64,000 nt of DNA, from positions 76,379 to 140,378 of the forward strand of contig CAYZXL010000007.1 in NCBI GenBank assembly GCA_964482435.1. The letters run 5' to 3'. Positions 36,193 through 43,528 of this stretch are shown one piece after another. The position numbers and the translations under genes are program-made. The notes under the pieces are model-generated. The model was given only the letters and a program-made list of their open reading frames with translations, did no database searches and had not been told where the DNA came from. The DNA is from CAYZXL01 sp964482435. GTDB lineage: Bacteria; Auribacterota; JABMQX01. The number at the start of each line of letters is the position of its first letter. Within the stretch, counting starts at the first letter, position 1.

Positions 36193-36945
36193 TCAGCCGC
36201 AGCCTCGCACCGACGGCGAGAGATGACTGGCTGCCTCCCGGTCGAGAAGGAAAATGCACTTCGGATGTTCTTGAAGGAACGAGGCAGGGACGGCCGGCGT
36301 GATTCCGCCCTCAACGGCCCGAACAACGGCCTGCGCCTTCGGGACCCCGTCGGCAATCAGGACGATCTCCCGAGCCTCCATAATCGTGGCAATACCCATT
36401 GTTACAGCCTTCTTAGGAACCTCGCTCTCTGACCGGAAGAAGCGGCTGTTATCCCGAATGGTCTCGCTGGTAAGATTGACGACACGAGTCCTCGAATGCC
36501 TCGTGGCCCCGGGCTCATTGAAACCGATGTGTCCGTTCCGTCCGACACCCAGGAGCTGAAGGTCAATTCCTCCGGCCTGGCGGATGGCAGCCTCGTACGC
36601 GGCGCACATCGCGCTGAGGTCCGAAGCCATTCCGTCTGGCAGATGAGTGTTTTTCCTGGGAATATTGACTTTGCTGAAGAGGTTGGTGTCCATGAAATAT
36701 CGGTAACTCTGGTCGTGATGTGGAGGGAGTCCAACGTACTCGTCCAGATTGAAACTCACGACGTGGGAAAGGTCCACTTCCCGCTTCTGGTACATCTGAA
36801 CAAGAACGGCATACATTCTCACGGGCGTCCCGCCAGTCGCAAGCCCGAGAACGATGTTTGGCTTGGTTTTAATTCTCTCTGTGAAAAGTCCTGCGGCTGC
36901 AAGACTCATCTCATGGCGCGTTTCAAAGACACGCACTTCTATCAT
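36193..36945 (-). CDS. nagB: Glucosamine-6-phosphate deaminase
   Basis: A 250-residue NagB, converting glucosamine-6-phosphate to fructose-6-phosphate and ammonia in amino-sugar breakdown. Seen: LATGGTPVRMY (phosphate loop, about 35), NLDEYVGLPPHHDQSY with catalytic Asp/Glu (about 66-75), and GVGRNGHIGFNEPG with the ring-opening His (about 131-144). Length is normal for the family. A GGGAGGAA ribosome-binding site precedes ATG. The enzyme may feed cell-wall or surface amino sugars from recycled peptidoglycan or external glycans. No nagA or nagE homologue lies next to it. Confidence 0.95.
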   Translation of the reverse strand: MIEVRVFETRHEMSLAAAGLFTERIKTKPNIVLGLATGGTPVRMYAVLVQMYQKREVDLSHVVSFNLDEYVGLPPHHDQSYRYFMDTNLFSKVNIPRKNTHLPDGMASDLSAMCAAYEAAIRQAGGIDLQLLGVGRNGHIGFNEPGATRHSRTRVVNLTSETIRDNSRFFRSESEVPKKAVTMGIATIMEAREIVLIADGVPKAQAVVRAVEGGITPAVPASFLQEHPKCIFLLDREAASHLSPSVRGCG

Positions 36946-37061
36946 TTGACAAATTCCTCCCGCGGTTTAAGATTTAGAAAAGGACCGAAGGTTTGTTGCG
37001 GAACGGGGGATCGAGCGACCCAAAGCCCAACCACTCACCATTCCGGCGCAATAATCATCCC

Positions 37062-37094
37062 AAAAAAAAGCCCCGGAAGCAAGGGCTCCGGGGC
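37062..37094 (-). terminator. Rho-independent terminator of the cold-shock gene
   Basis: On the minus strand GCCCCGGA and TCCGGGGC form an eight-base GC-rich stem followed by eight T. It lies 30 bases after the csp stop codon, a textbook intrinsic terminator. Confidence 0.9.
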
Positions 37095-37124
37095 GTTTTG
37101 TGGCAAGAGGACGACTGTCGGGAA

Positions 37125-37325
37125 TCAAACCTTGATAACGTTTCTCGCTTGAGGTCCTCGGCCGGAGTCAACAACCTCGAACTCCACCTCCTCCCCTTTC
37201 GCGAGCGTTCTGAATCCCTCAGATTGAATAGCGGTATGGTGAACGAAGATGTCCACCCCGCTCTCATCTTCGATGAATCCATAGCCTTTTCTGTCGTTGA
37301 ACCACTTTACCTTTCCTTTTGCCAT
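37125..37325 (-). CDS. Cold-shock protein (CspA family)
   Basis: A 66-residue single cold-shock domain with RNP1 (KGYGFI, residues 13-18) and RNP2 (DIFVHH, 25-30) RNA-binding motifs and the usual start MAKGKVKWFND. It acts as an RNA chaperone in the cytoplasm. GGGAGGGAG precedes the ATG. A promoter-like pair sits about 160 bases upstream, giving a long 5' leader like that of temperature-regulated cspA genes, and an intrinsic terminator follows. It is a monocistronic unit. Confidence 0.96.
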   Translation of the reverse strand: MAKGKVKWFNDRKGYGFIEDESGVDIFVHHTAIQSEGFRTLAKGEEVEFEVVDSGRGPQARNVIKV

Positions 37326-37490
37326 GGCTACTTCTCCCTCCCAAAGCTGTTTCCCAAAACCGAACGCAAGAAACGAAAAAACAAAAATACAGGAACCTCC
37401 CGGCTCCTGTTAAACGCTCCTTTGCTGGACTATTAACCCATGACCATATCTGGTGCCAAAATGAGCATACTTCGACGAAAAAACAGGCGG

Positions 37491-37519
37491 ACACTACACC
37501 ACATCAAGGGCTTTGTCAA
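37491..37519 (-). promoter_or_regulatory. Candidate csp promoter with long leader
   Basis: Reading leftwards, TTGACA and TAGTGT are 17 bases apart. Transcription from here would leave a leader of about 158 bases before the csp start codon. The leader contains a small hairpin, ACAGGA...TCCTGT. Confidence 0.45.
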
Positions 37520-37584
37520 GCAGATTTTTGCAGCCTCGTGTGGCGGCACGGTTCGCGGAATTTCAGCGCAAGGAGGGTTTTATA

Positions 37585-38316
37585 ATGAGCACGCCAGCGA
37601 AACCTTTCCGGAAAAGGGTGGGATTCACTCTGATTGAGCTGCTGGTGGTTATAGCGATTGTTGCGATTTTGGGAGCAATCCTGCTACCTGTCCTCCAGAC
37701 TGCGAAGGAGAAGGCCCGCCGTGCAAAGTGCATAAACAACCTTCATCAGATAGGGAGCGCAATCTACGAGTACCAGATCCACTTCAACGGGAACATCCCG
37801 CCCGGGGATTACGTTTACGGGCACGACATATGGAATTCTTCGAGTTTGACCGGGCGGTATGGGCCGACGAATCTGGGCTATCTTATAGTGACCAGCTTTA
37901 TTCCGCTGCCTCGCAGCAACGACCACGTTTTCTACTGCCCTTCTCTTACAAGAGTTTCGACGGAAAGAGCTCAAGCGTCCGGAACGCCTGCGTGGTTCAT
38001 CTATGGTCCTCCCAACGACTTGGGGATGCAGAACTGGGGGAAATCGGGCATCGTCAACATAGGCTATGACTACCGGGATTCGTTGGAGGACGAGCTGGGA
38101 CGACCGGTGGACATCAGCCGGGATAACCGGTTCGCGATGATGTCGGACATCGTTACCCGCCCGTACGGCCCGTTCGCCCATGGGGACGTGTATCACGTCT
38201 GGTTTCTCGACGGGCACATAATCACCTACATTGACGTTGGGAAGTGGTTTCCCAAGAACGTCACGGGCGGCTACGACGACGCCACGCCCTTCGCCATGTT
38301 CGATAAGAGGTTTTAA
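37585..38316 (+). CDS. Prepilin (H-X9-DG / DUF1559-like)
   Basis: A 243-residue prepilin. The ATG at 37585 follows AGGAGGG. The leader peptide ends KRVG, cleaved before FTLIELLVVIAIVAILGAIL, a canonical type IV prepilin helix with Glu at +5. CINNLHQIG and the C-terminal HGDVYHVWFLDGH (the H-X9-DG signature) mark the large prepilin family abundant in Planctomycetota-like genomes. It is a stand-alone pilin-like protein, probably assembled by a type II/IV system encoded elsewhere. It contrasts with the oversized prepilin at 21659-24976. Confidence 0.9.
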   Translation: MSTPAKPFRKRVGFTLIELLVVIAIVAILGAILLPVLQTAKEKARRAKCINNLHQIGSAIYEYQIHFNGNIPPGDYVYGHDIWNSSSLTGRYGPTNLGYLIVTSFIPLPRSNDHVFYCPSLTRVSTERAQASGTPAWFIYGPPNDLGMQNWGKSGIVNIGYDYRDSLEDELGRPVDISRDNRFAMMSDIVTRPYGPFAHGDVYHVWFLDGHIITYIDVGKWFPKNVTGGYDDATPFAMFDKRF

Positions 38317-38641
38317 TAAGCCCTCCGTACGAATGCGACACCTCGCCCGGCCCATCGCGAGGGGCTTTTCCCTGCGCGCCTACTCATGCTTTCCTGCTTG
38401 GACGGGGCCTTTCGTAGCAGCACGCGCAACGCAGCGCTTCTTCCCAGCCAGAAAGATTCATGCACAAATGTCCTTCCACACCTCGACGATAGCAGGAGCG
38501 CTTCCGGCAAAAGTGTTGACGGGTCCGGCATCGAGGGTTAGTATTGAATTTGAGCGTAGGACGGTCAACCAATAGGCAGCCGACGGGCCGCCAACCGGAA
38601 ATTCTGACGCGTTCAAAGCCTGGCCAGCCACATCATCGCGG
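38317..38641. other. Intergenic region between prepilin and ParA
   Basis: 325 bases. A terminator-like hairpin sits just after the prepilin gene. Beyond it I see no gene, and no clear promoter or parS-like palindrome before the ParA start at 38642. Confidence 0.4.
38341..38369 (+). terminator. Terminator-like hairpin after the prepilin gene
   Basis: CCTCGC and GCGAGG form a six-base stem with a ten-base loop, followed by GGCTTTT, 24 bases after the prepilin stop. Confidence 0.45.
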
Positions 38642-39424
38642 ATGAAAAAGGTCATCGCCATAGCCAACCAAAAGGGAGGTGTCGGAAAAACCACCACAGC
38701 CGTGAATTTGTCCGCGTGCCTCGCGAAGGCGGGGATACGGGTTCTATTGATTGATTTTGACCCGCAGGGGAACGCCACGAGTGGGCTCGCCGGGCAAAGC
38801 GCCGCCGCGGAAAAGAACGTTTATCGGGTTCTGATGGATGCGGGGACGCTGGCGGATGGGGTTGTCGAGACGCAGTACGGGAATCTGTACCTCGTTCCTT
38901 CGACTCCTGAACTGACCGGAGCACAGGTTGAGCTGGCGACGAGAGAAGATTGGCACTTCGTCCTGAAAAAGAAGATTGATGACATGGTTGATTTCCCGTT
39001 CATCTTCATAGATTGTCCTCCATCGCTGACCAGCCTCACGGTGAACGCCCTCTGTGCGGCGAATTCGATTCTGATCCCGATTCAGTGCGAGTACTACTCG
39101 CTGGAAGGACTGACGGAGCTTTTGAGGACGGTCAATCTCGTCAGAGATAGGTTGAATCATCGTCTGGAGATTGAGGGGATTTTGCTGACGATGTGCGATT
39201 ACCGGACGAACCTTTCCAAGCAGGTGATTGCGGAGGTGCGGCACTTCTTCGGGGAGAGGGTTTTCGAGACGGTCATCCCAAGAGCGGTTTGCCTTTCGGA
39301 GGCGCCGAGCTTCGGCAAGCCGGTGATTCACTACGACGGCCGCTCGCACGGAGCGAAGAGTTACACGCTTCTGGCGGAGGAGTTTCTCAGGAAGTACAGG
39401 ACGGAGCTGGGGCTGGAGTTCTGA
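38642..39424 (+). CDS. ParA/Soj-type ATPase
   Basis: A 260-residue ParA-family ATPase with the deviant Walker A motif QKGGVGKTT (residues 10-18), the Walker A' motif LIDFDPQGN (about 36) and Walker B FIDCPPSL (about 121). It matches chromosomal Soj/ParA in length and in the C-terminal EAPSFGKPVIHYD segment. ParA works with a ParB on chromosome or plasmid segregation. No parB follows here; a siroheme/heme operon starts instead. The ribosome-binding site is weak. Confidence 0.9.
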   Translation: MKKVIAIANQKGGVGKTTTAVNLSACLAKAGIRVLLIDFDPQGNATSGLAGQSAAAEKNVYRVLMDAGTLADGVVETQYGNLYLVPSTPELTGAQVELATREDWHFVLKKKIDDMVDFPFIFIDCPPSLTSLTVNALCAANSILIPIQCEYYSLEGLTELLRTVNLVRDRLNHRLEIEGILLTMCDYRTNLSKQVIAEVRHFFGERVFETVIPRAVCLSEAPSFGKPVIHYDGRSHGAKSYTLLAEEFLRKYRTELGLEF

Positions 39425-39471
39425 GAAACGGAGATGCTGTTCGAGCAGGTCTGCTGAAGGGTGGGAGGGCG

Positions 39472-39495
39472 ATGGCATCGCCGAGCAATCAATGA
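39472..39495 (+). CDS. Possible seven-codon leader peptide (MASPSNQ)
   Basis: An ATG with GGGAGG five bases upstream opens seven codons and stops at a TGA that overlaps the ATG of the siroheme gene (ATGA). The siroheme gene itself has no good ribosome-binding site, so this mini-frame may drive its translation by coupling. Speculative. Confidence 0.25.
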   Translation: MASPSNQ

Positions 39496-40154
39496 GGAGA
39501 TACTACCCGGCTTTTCTCGATATTGAAGGGCGAAAATGCGTTATCGTCGGCGGCGGGGAAGTCGCGGCAAGAAAGGCGAAAGCCCTTGCACAAGCGGGCG
39601 GGCTGGTCAAGGTCGTCAGTCCGGAGGTCTGCCGGCGAGTGTCAGAGCTGGCGGAGAAAGGGTTGGTGGAGCTGCTTCAGCGGCGGTTTCGTGCGAGAGA
39701 CCTCGACGGCGCCTTTCTCGCTATTGCGTCCACGGACGACAGGAAGGTCAACGAAAAGGTTTTTGCGGCGGCGAGGCGAAAAAGGGTTCTGGTGAACGTC
39801 GTGGATTCCCCGGCGCAATGCGATTTCATCGTGCCTTCAGTCGTCTCGCGTGGGGCGATGAGCATAGCGATTTCGACCTCGGGGGTGAGTCCGGCGCTTG
39901 CGCGAATGATGCGCCAGGAACTCCAGAAGCGGTATGGCCGAGGGTACGCACGTTTTCTCTCGGTGATGGGAAAGGCCAGGGGGACAATCGTCAGAAAAGT
40001 GTCAGATGAAAGAAAAAGGAGAAGAATCTTCAGGGCGCTGACAAACTCGGATTTCGTCGCTGAATTTGTGGGCAAAGGCAAAGACGAGGCGAGGCTGCTT
40101 CTTGAAGAGAAGGTGAGGGAGCTGCTGGAGGAGGGGCGCGCGAAACATGTATAG
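39492..40154 (+). CDS. Precorrin-2 dehydrogenase / sirohydrochlorin ferrochelatase
   Basis: A 220-residue CysG-N/Met8p-like protein. The NAD-binding motif VIVGGGEVAARKAKAL (about residues 17-32) and IASTDDRKVNEKV, NVVDSPAQCDFIVP and STSGVSPALARMMRQEL are typical. It oxidises precorrin-2 and inserts iron to give siroheme, branching from the heme/cobalamin pathway. It overlaps the downstream HemX gene by eight bases and starts inside a possible leader frame. It is part of the tetrapyrrole operon with HemX and HemA. Confidence 0.9.
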   Translation: MRRYYPAFLDIEGRKCVIVGGGEVAARKAKALAQAGGLVKVVSPEVCRRVSELAEKGLVELLQRRFRARDLDGAFLAIASTDDRKVNEKVFAAARRKRVLVNVVDSPAQCDFIVPSVVSRGAMSIAISTSGVSPALARMMRQELQKRYGRGYARFLSVMGKARGTIVRKVSDERKRRRIFRALTNSDFVAEFVGKGKDEARLLLEEKVRELLEEGRAKHV

Positions 40155-41172
40155 CGCAGGCGTCATAATATTCCACGTCAGTCTTGTGCTTTACCTCGTT
40201 AGCCTCTGCCAATTCGTCATGTACGTTCTTCGCGGCAGCGATACCCTCTCCCTTCGCGGTCTTCGGCTGGCGGCCGGAGGACTTGTGATTCACGGAATCT
40301 CCATTGTTCTGATCTCCATCGGACAGGGGGTCTTGCCCTGGGCGAATAGCCTTCAGAACATCTCCTTCTGGTGCTGGGTTGTAGTGGGTATTTCGGTGGC
40401 GGTTTCGTACAGATTTCACGTGAGAGTCCTGGGCTTGTTCGCACTGCCGCTCGTAATTGTCCTGCTATTCATGGCCATGACCGGCCAGAAAAGCTCCTCG
40501 GGCTACGGAGCAGCCGTTGGGCAGACGTTCTGGGCCGCGGTCCATGTCGGGATGGTGTTTGTGGCGTATGCGTCCTTCGCGTTTGCGGCGATCCTCGGCT
40601 TTATGTACTTGCTCCAGAGCCGCTTCCTGAAGAAAAGGGAGATCGGGGAGCTGTACGGGAAACTCCCGCCGCTTGACCTTCTGGACCGGCTGAACTTCCG
40701 GGCGCTGATGGTCGGATTGGCTTTTCTAACACTTGGCTTGCTCTTAGGTTTCACCTGGCTGGGTGCTTTGCGGAAAAAGCCGGAGAGTCTCGACCCGAAA
40801 ATCATTGCGGCTCTGGTGACGTGGGGAGTGTACGGAGTGTTATTGTTAATGAGGACGATGTGCCTTGTTCGTGGGAAAAAGGTGGCGTGGCTGAGCATCT
40901 TCGGAATAGCCGTAGTCGTCCTTTCGTTCCTTTTCATCCCCCATTCGATTCCGAAAGAGGTTAGAGTTGGGGGACCGGGGCGCACGCAGTTCCCTGCCGC
41001 GCGAGAAAGCCCCCGGAGCTGGCATTCGGGCGTCCCGGAACGGACCGTGGGTTCGCTGAACAGCGTGGACTGGATGACGGTCGGCGGCGATGCGCGGAGT
41101 CTCGTGTCGCGGAGGGCTTCGCGGGAGGAGGAAAGCTTCTCCGTTGTGCCGGCGGACTCGCGCCGGTCATGA
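40147..41172 (+). CDS. HemX/CcsA-like membrane protein
   Basis: A 341-residue polytopic membrane protein with about eight hydrophobic segments, of the CcsA/HemX (cytochrome c assembly) fold. It lies between siroheme dehydrogenase and glutamyl-tRNA reductase, as HemX does. The heme-handling WWD motif of true CcsA (WGxYWSWDPKE) is reduced to LGALRKKPESLDPK, without the tryptophans, fitting a HemX role in controlling HemA level. From about residue 270 a hydrophilic Arg/Ser-rich tail of ~70 residues follows, unlike family members, which normally end soon after the last helix. The tail directly abuts the inserted methyltransferase gene. Confidence 0.8.
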   Translation: MYSAGVIIFHVSLVLYLVSLCQFVMYVLRGSDTLSLRGLRLAAGGLVIHGISIVLISIGQGVLPWANSLQNISFWCWVVVGISVAVSYRFHVRVLGLFALPLVIVLLFMAMTGQKSSSGYGAAVGQTFWAAVHVGMVFVAYASFAFAAILGFMYLLQSRFLKKREIGELYGKLPPLDLLDRLNFRALMVGLAFLTLGLLLGFTWLGALRKKPESLDPKIIAALVTWGVYGVLLLMRTMCLVRGKKVAWLSIFGIAVVVLSFLFIPHSIPKEVRVGGPGRTQFPAARESPRSWHSGVPERTVGSLNSVDWMTVGGDARSLVSRRASREEESFSVVPADSRRS

Positions 41173-41182
41173 GGAAGTTAAC

Positions 41183-42490
41183 ATGGTGGACGTGAAGGAA
41201 CAACTTACCCCGGACAAAGAGCGCACGCGGCTCGAGCGGAAGTACCAGCGCTTGATAAGCAGGGAGCCGCGTCTGGGGAAGGTCGTCTCGTACGTCACAA
41301 ACAGGAAGATGCCTGTGCTTCGCCTTTTCAAGTTCAAAGAGGCGTTTGCCCTGGAGTTTGTCACCCACTTCATCAAGCGGTTCGGACTCTCGTTTCAAGA
41401 CTACGTGTTCGACCCGTTCGCCGGGATGGGGACAACCCTTTTCGCGGCCATGCTGAAGGACGTTCGCTCCATTGGCGTGGATAGGTTGCCAGTAGCTGCC
41501 TTTGTGGCAAGATGCTTGCCGCGAATGGTCCTTCTTGCGCCGGGCGAGCTCAGAGAGACCCTCGAACTGCTCCGGCGCGATGTCGAACGCGTAGAGCCAG
41601 CGGACGTGGCCCTCGACGTCAGGATAATGAAGGACGCTTTCGACGAGCCGACCCTGCTACGCCTCCGAAAATGGAAGGCTGCGATACAGACGCTTTCCGG
41701 GCCGGCCAGGGAGGCCTTTCAACTTCTATTGCTATCCATCCTTGAGGAAACGAGCTACACCTCGAAGGACGGCCAGTTCTTGCGCCTCAAGAAGGACAAG
41801 AAAACCGCGGACCCCGACCAGGCGATGGAGCTGAAGGTAGCCCAGGCGGAAGAGGACATTGCCCGGGTGAGATGGTTGTTCCCTTCGTGGGACGGCTCCA
41901 GAGATGTTCTGCCAGAAGTGGTCCAGGGCGATGCAAGGGACCTTTCGGGGGTCCCTTTCCGTCGCGCGCCAACCGCCATCATAACCTCTCCGCCTTACGC
42001 CAACCGCTACGACTATACCCGGAGTTACTGCCTTGAGCTTTGCTTTGGTTTCGTGAAGGATTTTGTGGAGCTCAGGGCTCTTCGGTCAGCGATGCTTCGT
42101 TCGCACATCGAGTCCAGACTTGACGAGCAGGAGATTCCGCCCCACCCGGCGGTCAACGAGGTTGTGGAGGCGCTGGCCGGGAAAAACCTCAACAATCCAA
42201 AGATACCTGACATGCTCGTCGGATACTTTGTGGACATGGCGCAGGCAATCAAAGAGTGGGGTCGTGTTGTGGCGCCCGGCGCCCGGGTGGCGATGGTCGT
42301 TGACAACGTCCGGTTCGAGGGTGAGCTTGTCCCCGTGGACCTTGTCCTGTCCGAAATCGGAGAAATGTATGGTTTTTCTGTAAAGCAGGTCATTGTGGCC
42401 CGCTACAAAGGCAATAGTTCCCAGCAAATGGGAAAGTACGGGAGGGTCCCGGTGCGGGAAAGCGTTGTAGTATGGGAGAAACAGCGATGA
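41183..42490 (+). CDS. Type II DNA methyltransferase (N4-cytosine/N6-adenine class)
   Basis: A 435-residue DNA methyltransferase. The AdoMet motif DPFAGMGTT is at about residue 76, and the catalytic motif TSPPYANRYDYTRSY at about 268, a TSPPY form common in N4-cytosine enzymes. The ATG at 41183 is preceded by GAGGAAG; a longer frame starting at 41090 lacks one. The next gene starts at an overlapping ATGA, so the two are translationally coupled as a restriction-modification pair. Modification specificity is not readable from the sequence. The pair sits between HemX and HemA, an unusual place for it. Confidence 0.85.
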   Translation: MVDVKEQLTPDKERTRLERKYQRLISREPRLGKVVSYVTNRKMPVLRLFKFKEAFALEFVTHFIKRFGLSFQDYVFDPFAGMGTTLFAAMLKDVRSIGVDRLPVAAFVARCLPRMVLLAPGELRETLELLRRDVERVEPADVALDVRIMKDAFDEPTLLRLRKWKAAIQTLSGPAREAFQLLLLSILEETSYTSKDGQFLRLKKDKKTADPDQAMELKVAQAEEDIARVRWLFPSWDGSRDVLPEVVQGDARDLSGVPFRRAPTAIITSPPYANRYDYTRSYCLELCFGFVKDFVELRALRSAMLRSHIESRLDEQEIPPHPAVNEVVEALAGKNLNNPKIPDMLVGYFVDMAQAIKEWGRVVAPGARVAMVVDNVRFEGELVPVDLVLSEIGEMYGFSVKQVIVARYKGNSSQQMGKYGRVPVRESVVVWEKQR

Positions 42491-43476
42491 CGAAACCAGC
42501 TCCGAAGAGAGCGGAAGAACTCCAGTACAGCCTGCGGTCCAGTTTTTTTTACAGGAGACGCGAGGAATTCAAGGAGTGGCTCCGCGAGTTAAGGGCCGCC
42601 TCCAGCAGCCGCTACGATTGGAGTGAGTTGGACAAGCTGGGAATTTCGGAGGCGGCTTGGCATCGTTCCGAGACCAACGGGCTTAACCCGGTCCACGTCT
42701 TCTGTCACCCGCATGTCATCCGTCGAAAGCCGCGGCTGGTGGGATATTACCGCTCGATCGCCGCCCTGTCTCAGAAGGGCGTTCAGCGCTTGGCATTTGG
42801 GACAAGGCAGCTTGAAGAAGGAACCGCCAGAGCTTTGTCCGCCGAACGCGCGGTAGCCCTCGCCAAGCTGTTCAACTCGCATATGAGCGCCGTCATCGAA
42901 AGCGAACTCGACTTCTCTCTCGAAGACGTTCACCTGGTCGGAATGATGAATTTCGGAACCCAGATCAACGGCTCGTGGAGAAACGAGATTGGCGCGGAGG
43001 GAGCGCTGCGCGTGAAGAGACTCCTATTAGGTTTCCTGGCGCAGGGTGGCTTTCTGGCGGAGATTGCGTCAAAAGCTCGAGAGAGGCTCTCTTGGCCCCT
43101 GGACGAATCCCAGCTTGCGGATGTTCAGCAGGTGAGCCTGACGAACAGTTACCGAATCGTCTTCGGGAGCGAGCCCGACGTTTGTCTACTGGACGAAGCC
43201 GGAACGTTGCACGCGGCCATCGAGGTCAAAGCTGGAAAGGACCCAGCGGGCGCCCTGGAGCGGTACGGGGCGGCGAAGAAGTCGTTCGACAGGGCACTTA
43301 AGCTTAACAAATCCGCGGCGACAGTGTATCTGGCCGATTGCCTGACGCGAACGGTGAAAAGGGCGATTCAGGCGGACAGGTTGGTAACGCGCGAGTTCGA
43401 CCTGACACAGGTTTTGCTCGACAAAAAGGAGCGCGCGAATTTCTTGGAGCACGTGAAATGGCTTCTACATCTTTGA
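42487..43476 (+). CDS. Putative type II restriction endonuclease, PD-(D/E)XK type
   Basis: A 329-residue protein of the length of the XcyI/Cfr9I (CCCGGG) endonucleases; this family guess is from size, gene pairing and the N4-cytosine-type partner, not from alignment. A nuclease core is suggested by SEPDVCLLD (about residue 230) followed by AIEVKAGKDP (about 245), a PD...ExK pattern. Its ATG overlaps the methyltransferase stop codon (ATGA) with GGGAG eight bases upstream. No control protein gene is seen. It ends 52 bases before hemA. Alternatively it could be an unrelated nuclease with the same fold. Confidence 0.6.
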   Translation: MTKPAPKRAEELQYSLRSSFFYRRREEFKEWLRELRAASSSRYDWSELDKLGISEAAWHRSETNGLNPVHVFCHPHVIRRKPRLVGYYRSIAALSQKGVQRLAFGTRQLEEGTARALSAERAVALAKLFNSHMSAVIESELDFSLEDVHLVGMMNFGTQINGSWRNEIGAEGALRVKRLLLGFLAQGGFLAEIASKARERLSWPLDESQLADVQQVSLTNSYRIVFGSEPDVCLLDEAGTLHAAIEVKAGKDPAGALERYGAAKKSFDRALKLNKSAATVYLADCLTRTVKRAIQADRLVTREFDLTQVLLDKKERANFLEHVKWLLHL

Positions 43477-43528
43477 CCCCCGGGAGAGAGAGGAACCGCG
43501 TCACAAGGGAGGGCGTTGTGAAGTAGGG

